From Nocardia huaxiensis (GTDB lineage Bacteria; Actinomycetota; Actinomycetes; Mycobacteriales; Mycobacteriaceae): DNA of 64,000 nucleotides. The notes under the pieces are model-generated. The model saw only the letters and a program-made list of their open reading frames with translations, did no database searches and was not told where the DNA came from. The stretch is from assembly GCF_013744875.1 (NCBI RefSeq), contig NZ_CP059399.1:5208001-5272000 (forward strand), read 5' to 3'. Shown here piece by piece: positions 35,806 to 43,530 of this stretch. The translations under genes were made by a program, and so were the position numbers. Position 1 is the stretch's first letter; each line of letters opens with the position of its first letter.

Positions 35806-35946
35806 CTCGCCCCGGCAACGATTTGGAATCGGGTCCGCCGATTCATCGGATGAAACGGGCGTGCCGGACCGTATGGTGTGAGCCTGCCCGATTGCGGCCC
35901 GCGTTCCTGCGACGGGGCAGGGCGCGGTGCACCGGAAGGACACCGC

Positions 35947-37377
35947 ATGTCGTTCGCCGAACTGCGCGGCCAGATGCTGCGCCGCAAACCCCTCACCGAG
36001 GTCGAGACCGATACACCCGCCGATGAACGCCTGGCCCGGCACCTGGGCCTGTGGCAGCTGACCGCCATCGGGGTCGGCGGCATCATCGGCGCGGGCATCT
36101 TCTCCCTGGCCGGGTCGGTCGCCAACAAGACCACCGGGCCCGCCGTGCTCATCTCGTTCCTCATCGCCGGTGTGGCCAGCGCCTGCGCGGCACTGTGCTA
36201 CGCCGAATTCGCGGGCATGGTGCCCAAGGCCGGATCCGCCTACACCTACGGCTATGTGTCGCTGGGAGAGCTGGCGGGCTGGTTCATCGGCTGGGATCTG
36301 CTGCTCGAGTACATCGCGGTCGCGGCGGTGGTCGCCATCGGCGTATCCGGATACTTCAACTTCCTGGTCGAACAGATCGGATTCAGCCTGCCGCAATGGA
36401 TGCTCGGCGCGCCCGGGACCGGCGAGGGGCATCGGGTCGACGTGTTCGCGGTGGTGTTCTGCCTCGGCACCGCGTGGGTGCTCTCGCGCGGCATCAAGAG
36501 CGTGGGCCGGTTCGAGACGGTGTTCGTGGGCATCAAGGTCGCGCTGGTGCTGCTGATCATCGGTCTGGGTGTGTTCCACATCGACAGCGCCAACTACAGC
36601 CCGTACTTCCCCTACGGTTCGGCGGCGGTGTGGACCGGCGCGGCCACGGTGTTCTTCGCCGTCTTCGGCTACGACGCCATGAGCACCGCCGCCGAGGAGT
36701 CCACCGAGGCGAAAAAGCAACTGCCCAAAGCGATTCTGTACTCACTGGCCATCGCCATGGTGTTGTACGTGCTGGCGACGCTGGTGCTCACCGGCATGCA
36801 GAAGTACACCGAGATCAGCCCGACGAGCGGATTCTCCACCGCGTTCAAATCCGTGGGGATGCCCGGCATCGCCAATGTGATCGCGGTGGGCGCGATCGTC
36901 GGCATCATCACCGTGGTGCTCACCTTCATGCTCGGGGTCACCCGGGTCTGGTACGCCATGAGCCGGGACGGGCTGCTGCCGGAGTGGTTCGCCAAAACCC
37001 ATCCGCAGCGCAGGGTTCCGACCCGGGTCACCTGGATCGTGGGCGTCGCGTCGGCGGTGCTGGCCGGGCTGCTGCCCATCAATACCGTGGCCGAGCTGAC
37101 CAATATCGGCATTCTCATGGCGTTCATCGTGGTGAGCGTGTCGGTGATCGTGCTGCGCTACACCCGGCCCGACGAACCGCGCGAATTCCGGCTGCCGCTC
37201 ATGCCGGTGGTGCCGATCGTCGGGATCGGGTTCTCGATCTACCTGATCTGGTCGCTGCCGTGGGAGACCTGGGCGCGGTTCGCGGCCTGGCTGCTGCTCG
37301 GGCTCATCGTGTACTTCGGGTACTCGCGCCGGCATTCGCGGCTGGAACAACCCGGCGCGGAGATCGCCGGGCGGTGA
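35947..37377 (+). CDS. APC-family amino acid permease
   Basis: A 476-residue transporter with twelve hydrophobic segments, of the cationic-amino-acid (YfnA-like) branch. LWQLTAIGVGGIIGAGIFSLAG is the first-helix substrate motif and YDAMSTAAEESTEAKKQLPKAI the sixth-helix region. GGAAGG lies eight bases before the ATG. Its last 74 bases overlap the end of the converging EamA transporter gene. Confidence 0.92.
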   Translation: MSFAELRGQMLRRKPLTEVETDTPADERLARHLGLWQLTAIGVGGIIGAGIFSLAGSVANKTTGPAVLISFLIAGVASACAALCYAEFAGMVPKAGSAYTYGYVSLGELAGWFIGWDLLLEYIAVAAVVAIGVSGYFNFLVEQIGFSLPQWMLGAPGTGEGHRVDVFAVVFCLGTAWVLSRGIKSVGRFETVFVGIKVALVLLIIGLGVFHIDSANYSPYFPYGSAAVWTGAATVFFAVFGYDAMSTAAEESTEAKKQLPKAILYSLAIAMVLYVLATLVLTGMQKYTEISPTSGFSTAFKSVGMPGIANVIAVGAIVGIITVVLTFMLGVTRVWYAMSRDGLLPEWFAKTHPQRRVPTRVTWIVGVASAVLAGLLPINTVAELTNIGILMAFIVVSVSVIVLRYTRPDEPREFRLPLMPVVPIVGIGFSIYLIWSLPWETWARFAAWLLLGLIVYFGYSRRHSRLEQPGAEIAGR

Positions 37378-38230
37378 GGACGGCCAGCGCCGCCGCGAGA
37401 ACCGCCATGCCGCACCAGGATACGAGCGAGAGCCGCTCACCGACGACGGCCACACCCAGGATCGCCGCCACGGCGGGCTCGGCCAGGGTGAGGGTGGTCG
37501 CGGCGGCAACGCTGGTGTGGCGCAAGCCGTATCCGAACAGGCGGTAGGCCAGGAAGGTGGTGAACACCGCCAGGTGCAGGGCCACCGCCGCACCGCGCGG
37601 CGTCGTCAGCCAGGCGGTGCCGGTGGCGAGCACCACCGGGAGAACCAGCAGCGCGGCGAGACCGAACATCGCGCCCATCACGCGGTCGGAGGCATGGCCG
37701 TCCGAGATGAGCCTGCTGCCGACCCAGGAGTAGACGGCATAGGTGAATCCGCCGCAGACCGCGAGCGCCGCACCCAGCGGGTCGACGGCGTGCCCGGAAT
37801 CGGAGCCCGGATCGAGAATCATGACGGCGCAACCGATCACGGCGAGCGCGGTGGCGAGCACCCAGCGGGCGGTGGGTCTGCCGTGTCCGGTCAGCCACGC
37901 CAGCAGGCCCGCGAATACCGGTGCCGCGCCGAGCGCGAGGACGGTGGCGGCGGCAACCCCGGTGCGCGCCACCGCCGGATAGAACGTGATCGGGTATCCG
38001 GCCACCGCGCAGGCTCCGAGAAGTAGCAGCCATCGTTGGGATCCGGTGTAGCGCAGTCGCTTACCGCGCGCGGTGGCGTAGAGGAGCAGTCCGCCCAGAG
38101 CCAGACCGGCGCAACCGGTTGCGGCAGCGGGTGTTCCGGCGGGCGCGAAGGATGCCGCGGTCCCCGTGGTGCCCCACAGGACGGCGGCGGCGAGAATGGG
38201 TGCGGGCGTGGTGAGATGTTGATTCGGCAC
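37304..38230 (-). CDS. EamA/DMT-family transporter
   Basis: A 308-residue membrane protein with ten hydrophobic segments in two five-helix EamA repeats; GTTGTAASFAP in helix one and EPAVAAILGVAVVGERLS in helix nine are typical. It probably exports amino acids or metabolites. I prefer the GTG at 38230 with GGAG eight bases upstream; a GTG at 38284 would add 18 residues. The last 24 codons, a basic tail, lie antisense to the end of the amino-acid permease. Confidence 0.85.
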   Translation of the reverse strand: MPNQHLTTPAPILAAAVLWGTTGTAASFAPAGTPAAATGCAGLALGGLLLYATARGKRLRYTGSQRWLLLLGACAVAGYPITFYPAVARTGVAAATVLALGAAPVFAGLLAWLTGHGRPTARWVLATALAVIGCAVMILDPGSDSGHAVDPLGAALAVCGGFTYAVYSWVGSRLISDGHASDRVMGAMFGLAALLVLPVVLATGTAWLTTPRGAAVALHLAVFTTFLAYRLFGYGLRHTSVAAATTLTLAEPAVAAILGVAVVGERLSLVSWCGMAVLAAALAVLTARRSPRRVVPAANAGASTRSTR

Positions 38231-38455
38231 AGTCGTGGACTCCGTCGTCGAATTCCAGGGAGGAAGGAATCGGAACGGGCGCACGACGAAAAACGGGCTG
38301 TCCCAATGGATCAGCCGGGTGGTGAGACGAATGTCGGCCGGTGCGCCCGATCAGGCGGCCGGCGGCGGCGTGACAGCGTGCCAGTAGATATCCACGGGTC
38401 GAGAATAGCCCGCATGCGCTGTGTCGAATATTCGGATCGGTATCCGATCACGAGG

Positions 38456-38469
38456 TGAAGAATCTTCGA
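38456..38469. promoter_or_regulatory. Candidate Lrp-type operator
   Basis: TGAAGAATCTTCGA holds the 11-bp palindrome GAAGAATCTTC (38457-38467) just upstream of the GTG of the Lrp-family gene. The motif TGAAGAATCT(T/G)CGA recurs at 40205-40218 before the alanine dehydrogenase gene, so it may be bound by this regulator. Confidence 0.5.
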
Positions 38470-38481
38470 TAGAGTGCCACT

Positions 38482-38991
38482 GTGAAGAAGGTTCCTTCGC
38501 CAGCGGTCCCGGTGGCGGTGCCCCGGCCGCGTGCCCCGATCGACGATATCGACCGGCTGCTGCTCGACGAGCTCGCCCGCGACGGGCGGATGACGAACAA
38601 TGCGCTCGCCGCCGCGGCGGGCATCGCGCCCTCGACGTGTCTGGGGCGAGTGCGCGCGCTGGTCGAGCGCGGCGTGATCCGCGGCTTCCACGCCGATATC
38701 GATCCGGCCGCCCTCGGCCGCGACCTCCAGGCCATGATCGCGGTGCGCGTGCACTCCGAGGCGCGCGGCCACCTGGCCGCCTTCGGTGATCAGATGGCGG
38801 CGCTGCCCGAGGTGGAGAACGTCTACTTCATCGCCGGGGCCGACGACTACCTCATCCATGTCGCCACCGCGAATTCCGACGAGCTGCGCCGCTTCGTGGT
38901 CGAGCATCTGAGCGCGCATCGGGCGGTCGCCTCCACCGAGACCATCCTGATCTTCGAGCACGTGCGGCCCGGCGGGCACCGGACGAACTGA
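38482..38991 (+). CDS. Lrp/AsnC-family regulator (AldR-like)
   Basis: A 169-residue regulator: a winged-helix domain (IDDIDRLLLDELARDGRMTNNALAAAAGIAPSTCLGRVRALVERGVI, about residues 20-65) and a RAM effector domain (about 80-155). In mycobacteria the homologue AldR controls alanine dehydrogenase, encoded next to it. Here the same enzyme gene lies 44 bases downstream in convergent orientation, which supports the assignment. The start is GTG. Candidate sites precede both genes. Confidence 0.88.
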   Translation: MKKVPSPAVPVAVPRPRAPIDDIDRLLLDELARDGRMTNNALAAAAGIAPSTCLGRVRALVERGVIRGFHADIDPAALGRDLQAMIAVRVHSEARGHLAAFGDQMAALPEVENVYFIAGADDYLIHVATANSDELRRFVVEHLSAHRAVASTETILIFEHVRPGGHRTN

Positions 38992-38994
38992 GTG

Positions 38995-39029
38995 CCGGGC
39001 CGCCGCTCGAGGGGACCGCGGCGGCCCGG
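38995..39029. terminator. Bidirectional terminator hairpin
   Basis: Twelve-bp arms CCGGGCCGCCGC (38995-39006) and GCGGCGGCCCGG (39018-39029) between the converging Lrp and alanine dehydrogenase genes. Confidence 0.8.
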
Positions 39030-39035
39030 CCGGAA

Positions 39036-40142
39036 TCAGGCCGCCAGGCTGTGCGCCGCGTAACCGTGCGCTGCCGCGACAGATTCCGACAGCAGCACCC
39101 CGTCATGGGTGCTCAGCCCCGCCGCCAGGCCCGCATCGTCGGCCACCGCGGCCCGCCAGCCCTTGTCGGCCAGGGCCAGCGCATAGGGGAGGGTGGCATT
39201 GGTGAGCGCCACCGTCGACGTATTCGGCACCGCGCCAGGCATATTCGCCACACAGTAGAAGATCGAATCGTGCACCCGGTAGGTCGGATCGGCGTGCGTG
39301 GTCGGACGCGAATCGGCGAAGCAGCCGCCCTGATCGATGGCGATGTCGACCAGCACCGAACCCGGTTTCATCTGCGCCACCAGCTCGTTCGACACCAGGG
39401 TGGGGGCCTTCGCGCCCGGTACCAGCACCGCGCCGATCACCATATCGGCCTCGCGCACCAGGTTCTCCAGCTCGAGCCGATTGGACATGACCGTGCGCAC
39501 CTGGCCGTGATACAGATCGTCGATCTCGCGCAGGCGGGCGATATTCAGATCCAGCACAGTGACATCGGCGTGCATGCCGTGCGCGACCGCGATCGCATTG
39601 CGGCCGGAGACACCCGCGCCGATCACCACCACCTTGGCGGGCCGCACACCCGGAACCCCACCCATGAGCACGCCGCGGCCGCCACCGCTGCGCATGAGGT
39701 GATACGACCCGGCCTGCGGGGCCAGCCGCCCGGCGACCTCGCTCATCGGGGCCAGCAGCGGCAGGGAACCGTCACGGGCGGTGACGGTTTCGTAGGCGAT
39801 CGAGGTGATGCCGGAGTTCAGCAGGGCGTCGGTGCACTCCTTGGACGCGGCCAGATGCAGGTAGGTGAACAGCACCTGACCCGAGCGCATGCGCGAATAC
39901 TCCTCGGCGACCGGCTCTTTCACCTTCAGCACCAGATCGGCGGTGCCCCACACCTCGTCGGCGGTGCCCAGCACCCGCGCACCGGCGACGCTGTACGCGC
40001 CGTCCTCGAACGCGGAACCCAGGCCCGCGCCCGCTTCGATGAAAACCTCGTGTCCACGCGACACCAGCTCGTGTACGCCGGCCGGCGTACACGCCACCCG
40101 GTACTCGTGGTTCTTCACCTCGCGGGGAATTCCGATCTTCAT
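39036..40142 (-). CDS. ald: Alanine dehydrogenase
   Basis: A 368-residue NAD-dependent enzyme that interconverts L-alanine and pyruvate plus ammonia. The catalytic histidine H96 (YLHLAAS) and D270 (VDIAIDQGG) fall where the mycobacterial enzyme has them, K75 is in VLKVKEP, and the Rossmann loop GAGVSG is at 175-180. AGGAAGG precedes the ATG. Alanine-responsive control by the adjacent Lrp regulator is expected. Confidence 0.95.
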   Translation of the reverse strand: MKIGIPREVKNHEYRVACTPAGVHELVSRGHEVFIEAGAGLGSAFEDGAYSVAGARVLGTADEVWGTADLVLKVKEPVAEEYSRMRSGQVLFTYLHLAASKECTDALLNSGITSIAYETVTARDGSLPLLAPMSEVAGRLAPQAGSYHLMRSGGGRGVLMGGVPGVRPAKVVVIGAGVSGRNAIAVAHGMHADVTVLDLNIARLREIDDLYHGQVRTVMSNRLELENLVREADMVIGAVLVPGAKAPTLVSNELVAQMKPGSVLVDIAIDQGGCFADSRPTTHADPTYRVHDSIFYCVANMPGAVPNTSTVALTNATLPYALALADKGWRAAVADDAGLAAGLSTHDGVLLSESVAAAHGYAAHSLAA

Positions 40143-40204
40143 TGCAGCCTTCCTGAACGTCGTTCCGTCGGAAACGGCGACCACCGCCGCCAATGCGATG
40201 AGTA

Positions 40205-40249
40205 TGAAGAATCTGCGAGATCATCTCCATATTGCTGAAGATGATTCTC
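40205..40249. promoter_or_regulatory. Candidate Lrp operator cluster of ald
   Basis: Three related elements in an AT-richer stretch upstream of the ald start: TGAAGAATCTGCGA (40205-40218), the palindrome GAGATCATCTC (40217-40227) and GAAGATGATTCTC (40237-40249). The first matches the site before the Lrp gene. Tandem imperfect sites are usual for Lrp octamers. Confidence 0.5.
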
Positions 40250-40325
40250 TAATTGGCGACTGTGCTGGTCATATCATCGGTTTCATGGGCGTTGTGGCCT
40301 GGCTCACCGAAGCATCTTCGGATCT

Positions 40326-40586
40326 GTGAGGTCACCACGCGGCCGGCCGCCACAGCGTGGTGATCTGTGCGGCGCGGGCCTGATGCAGGGGGTCGGTGCG
40401 ATCGCGGGCGCGCTGATGTCGGGGGTGCGGGTCGAGGTGATCGAGGACCCGCAACCCAGCCTGCTCGGCAGCCGGGGGTGTGCCGTCGCGCACTACGCCC
40501 TCAGTGAAATGAGCGCGCGCCGAACAGGATTCGCGACGACAATGGCGGCGACGATCATGTCGCTGACCGCGCCGGGAGGGTGCTGA
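40326..40586 (+). CDS. Unrecognised small frame coupled to the Coq4-like gene
   Basis: An 86-codon frame from GTG, or shorter from the ATG at 40383. Codons 20-62 have strongly GC-rich third positions and a protein-like sequence (MQGVGAIAGALMSGVRVEVI, then LLGSRGCAVAHYALSEM). Its stop shares a base with the next start (TGATG), as in coupled genes. I do not recognise it; it may be a short gene or the surviving end of a larger one. No strong ribosome site is visible. Confidence 0.35.
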   Translation: MRSPRGRPPQRGDLCGAGLMQGVGAIAGALMSGVRVEVIEDPQPSLLGSRGCAVAHYALSEMSARRTGFATTMAATIMSLTAPGGC

Positions 40587-41701
40587 TGGAAGACGTGCTG
40601 CTGACCCCGCCGGATGCGGCCGAGGTGCGTTTGCTCGCACGCGGTGTGGCCGCCGCCGCGCGCGGCGAGGACGGACTCACCCCCTTGCAGGAGCTGCTGA
40701 TCCCGGCCCTGTTCCTGTCCATGACCGGGCATCCGGTCGAACTGGCGGAGCTGACACCGATTTCGGCGGCGGAGTTCGGCACGGGACTGGCCCGGCGCAA
40801 CCGCATCTTCCGCGAACGCATCGTGCAGACCATGCTGCTGTCGGCGCTGGTGGTGCGCCCGCTGCCCGCCGCCACCGCCGCCCGGCTGCGCGAATTCGCC
40901 GACGCCCTGGCCGTCGACGACGACATGATCGCCGTCGCCCAGAAATACGCCGACGGCGCGGTCGACCTGGCCGCCGTCGACTTCTCCCGCAACGGCTACC
41001 TCGGCGGCCTCGACGCGATCCGCTTGAGCGCCTTGCACACCGACGACCTGGACAGCTCCTGGAGCGCCGTCGTCGACGACCCGGCCCTCGCCGCCCGCTG
41101 GGCCGAACTGCGCGACCTGCCCGTCGGCACCCTCGGCCGCGGCGTCGCCGACTTCTACCGCGACCGCGGCTTCGTCAGCCCCGGCCTCCCCGGCTCCGCC
41201 CCGCCGCTACTCGCCCAGCACGACTGGGTCCACGTCCTGGCCGGCTACGGCACCACCCTGGAAAACGAGATCGAAGTCTTCGCCTTCATGGCCCGCGCCA
41301 ATGACGACCCCCGGGCCTTCAGCCTGCTCGCCATGGTCATCTCCCTCTTCGAAACCGGCTACCTCCGTTCCGGCGCAGGGCTGTTCGAAGCCAACGAAGG
41401 CCACCTGCGCACCTCCGGAATGGCCGGTCGCCTCGGCGACGCCATGCGCCGCGGCGCCCTCACCCGGGGCAGCCACGACTTCCTCGACCTGGACTGGTTC
41501 ACCCTCGCCGACCGGCCGATCACCTTGGTACGCAACGAAATCGGCCTCGTCCCCAAATCCGGATCGGCCATCACCGCAGGCTCCGTCGGCCCCTGGCAGC
41601 CCGGCGGAATCACCCCCTACCAATTGAATTCGGCAAAGACCGCCGCCGAAACCGAAGGCCGCCCCTACAGCCCGTGGCAGCCCGACCCATCGCGCGACTG
41701 A
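40586..41701 (+). CDS. Coq4-like protein with helical N-terminal domain
   Basis: A 371-residue cytoplasmic protein. The C-terminal half has the Coq4 hallmarks: LPVGTLGRGVADFY (about residues 178-191) and the zinc-ligand motif HDWVH then E228, which fits HDxxHx11E exactly (H212, D213, H216). Coq4 takes part in ubiquinone synthesis, binding a lipid-linked intermediate. The N-terminal 130 residues are helical and recall TerB-like domains (LTPLQELLIPALFLSMTGH, ARRNRIFRERIVQTMLLSALV). GGGAGGG lies five bases before the ATG. Actinobacteria use menaquinone, so its role must differ from the textbook one. Confidence 0.75.
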   Translation: MEDVLLTPPDAAEVRLLARGVAAAARGEDGLTPLQELLIPALFLSMTGHPVELAELTPISAAEFGTGLARRNRIFRERIVQTMLLSALVVRPLPAATAARLREFADALAVDDDMIAVAQKYADGAVDLAAVDFSRNGYLGGLDAIRLSALHTDDLDSSWSAVVDDPALAARWAELRDLPVGTLGRGVADFYRDRGFVSPGLPGSAPPLLAQHDWVHVLAGYGTTLENEIEVFAFMARANDDPRAFSLLAMVISLFETGYLRSGAGLFEANEGHLRTSGMAGRLGDAMRRGALTRGSHDFLDLDWFTLADRPITLVRNEIGLVPKSGSAITAGSVGPWQPGGITPYQLNSAKTAAETEGRPYSPWQPDPSRD

Positions 41702-41714
41702 TCGGCCCGCACCG

Positions 41715-42020
41715 TCAATTCACGTGCACGGTACTGCTCCTGATGACATCCTCGACCGGTCGCGCTCCGCTCCCGGACCACGTCGGCTCGATTCCATCGA
41801 AGATCGCGTCGAGGATGTCGGCCCGATCGAGCGTCGCCGGAATCCGATGCGACGCACGCGCACTCACAATCACCGCATGCAACACGGCCGCATAGACCCG
41901 CGACCGAGGCACCGTCAACCGCCACCCGCACAGCTCCCGCTCCCGAAGCCGCGCCTCCACCGTCTCGAGCACATCCGCAATAACCTGCACCTCGACCAGA
42001 TCCGGATCATCGCATGGCAT
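41715..42020 (-). CDS. Small unknown protein of the XRE-linked pair
   Basis: A 101-residue cytoplasmic protein, mostly helical (DLVEVQVIADVLETVEARLRE, YAAVLHAVIVSARASHRIP) with an acidic patch ADILDAIFDG. I do not recognise the family. Its ATG lies inside the end of the gene at 42007 in another frame (14-base overlap), so the two are coupled. It is divergent from an XRE regulator and its DUF397 partner. Confidence 0.6.
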   Translation of the reverse strand: MPCDDPDLVEVQVIADVLETVEARLRERELCGWRLTVPRSRVYAAVLHAVIVSARASHRIPATLDRADILDAIFDGIEPTWSGSGARPVEDVIRSSTVHVN

Positions 42021-42177
42021 GACGACCCCCGAAAAACACTGTCCCGGAACCGAACACCGACCTCCGCAACCGTTCGACCCAGGACTTCCGCACTCTTGCC
42101 GACCCCGCGCCCTGCGGTCTCTCCGCCTCGATGCGATCGATAATCGCCTGCACCGACCAAGGATTGCTGTGCGACAT
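42007..42177 (-). CDS. 56-residue basic protein, first of the small pair
   Basis: A short gene with a strong ribosome site (GGGAGG about nine bases before the ATG). The product begins MSHSNPWSVQAIIDRIEAER and is basic in the second half (VRKSWVERLRRSVFG). It overlaps the next gene by 14 bases. It may be a small DNA- or protein-binding partner. The overlapping frames on the same strand are shadows with poorer composition. Confidence 0.6.
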   Translation of the reverse strand: MSHSNPWSVQAIIDRIEAERPQGAGSARVRKSWVERLRRSVFGSGTVFFGGRHAMR

Positions 42178-42360
42178 CGTTCCTACCTCCCTGCCGTCGT
42201 GGTGAATTCAGCACACCACCAGCAGCGCACCGGATACAGTTGATTCGGTTTCCCAGAAGCAAGTCGTGCAAGCCGCCAGGATCTGATTCGCAAACGCGCA
42301 GAACCCCACCCGATTTCGCTGCCCGATCGACCCGATTTCACATTGTGATGGGACGACATC

Positions 42361-43272
42361 ATGACCAGTGCGCACGAGGACGACACTGAGTTCAATCCGA
42401 GTTCAACACTCCCGCGCCGCCAGCTCGGCCGGTTCCTCCGGGAATGGCGGGAGGCGAACGGCTTCACCCTCGGTGTTGCCGCGAAACTGGTAGATCTATC
42501 GCAATCCGCCCTGCAACGGATCGAAGCCGGCCAGACCCAGAAGGTGCGCAAACAAGACGTACGCGCCCTTTGCGAGGTCTACGGAGTCGGCGAGGCCGAC
42601 ACCGCCGCGGCCATGGACCTGGCGGCATTGGCGAGAGCCCACGGCTGGTACCACGCCTACGGTGGGTTGTACTCGGACGCGTTCAACATGTACGTGGGAC
42701 TGGAAGCTGCCGCTCGCCGTTTGGTCACTTATCACGAGCACATTCCCGGCCTGCTGCAGACCGCCGACTATGCTCGCGCCGTCATCAGCGCGTTTCCCGG
42801 ATTCACCAGTCCCAGCGACGTCAACCGCCGCATCGAACTTCGAATGAAGCGTCAGGCTCTGATCACGCGGAGAACCAATCCTGTTGTGCTGGAAGTGCTC
42901 CTGCACGAATCAGCCTTGCATCGACTGGTCGGCGACAGGCGCATCATGGCAGCGCAGTTGCGGCATCTCGCCGAGGTGTCGAAGCTGCCGAATGTCTCGG
43001 TGCGCCTGCACCCCTACGCTGCGGGATTGACCTGGGGGATTCCGCGAGGATCCTTCACGATCCTCGATTTCGGCGTCGAAGCCGGACCTATCGAGCCCCC
43101 CATCGTGTACATCGAAGGCGGCCCGACTCAGGACGTGTACTTGGAAAAGCCCGATGACGTGCGGATCTATAGTGAATATGCTTCGGCAATCCGCAGTGCC
43201 GCGCTGGAGGACAAGCAGACCCGGGAGTTGGTTCGTCGGGTCACGAAGGAGTTCGAATATGACCAGCACTGA
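42361..43272 (+). CDS. XRE-family regulator with DUF5753 domain
   Basis: A 303-residue protein: a helix-turn-helix (about residues 19-75, LGRFLREWREANGFTLGVAAKLVDLSQSALQRIEAGQ) and the DUF5753 domain (about 105-295) with YVGLEAAARRLVTYHEHIPGLLQTADYARAVI. This family in Streptomyces and Nocardia is nearly always paired with a DUF397 protein, as here (14-base overlap). The pair behaves as a regulator and its antagonist or sensor partner and is linked to development and secondary metabolism. Confidence 0.92.
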   Translation: MTSAHEDDTEFNPSSTLPRRQLGRFLREWREANGFTLGVAAKLVDLSQSALQRIEAGQTQKVRKQDVRALCEVYGVGEADTAAAMDLAALARAHGWYHAYGGLYSDAFNMYVGLEAAARRLVTYHEHIPGLLQTADYARAVISAFPGFTSPSDVNRRIELRMKRQALITRRTNPVVLEVLLHESALHRLVGDRRIMAAQLRHLAEVSKLPNVSVRLHPYAAGLTWGIPRGSFTILDFGVEAGPIEPPIVYIEGGPTQDVYLEKPDDVRIYSEYASAIRSAALEDKQTRELVRRVTKEFEYDQH

Positions 43273-43471
43273 CCTGATGTCCGCAGACTGGTTCAAGAGC
43301 AGCTACAGCGGCGCTCAAGGTGACTGCGTCGAGGTCGCATGGCTCCCGAAAGGTTGTGTCGGAGTACGGGATTCGAAGGATTCTGCCGGTGGCGCCCTGG
43401 TCTTCGCGCCGTGCGAGTGGGCGGCCTTCACGGCTGGCGTCAGGGCGGGACGGTTCACGCGTCCCGCCTGA
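43259..43471 (+). CDS. DUF397 protein
   Basis: A 70-residue protein with the family pattern WFKSSYSGAQGDCVEVAW, GVRDSKD and ALVFAPCEWAAFTAGVRAG. It overlaps the upstream regulator and should modulate it. Start is the ATG within the end of the regulator gene. Confidence 0.92.
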   Translation: MTSTDLMSADWFKSSYSGAQGDCVEVAWLPKGCVGVRDSKDSAGGALVFAPCEWAAFTAGVRAGRFTRPA

Positions 43472-43530
43472 GTGTGTGGCCGTCGCTGTTGAACCGCAAC
43501 ATCATTGGCGCTGCCGCAGCGCAAAGGTCT

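Noticed and set aside
34672..36720. 682-codon minus-strand frame over the YdcF and APC genes
   Set aside because: It is dominated by His, Gln and Asp and crosses two well-supported genes.
42361..43471. XRE/DUF397 pair as a toxin-antitoxin system
   Set aside because: The families match known regulator and DUF397 partners; no toxin motif is seen.
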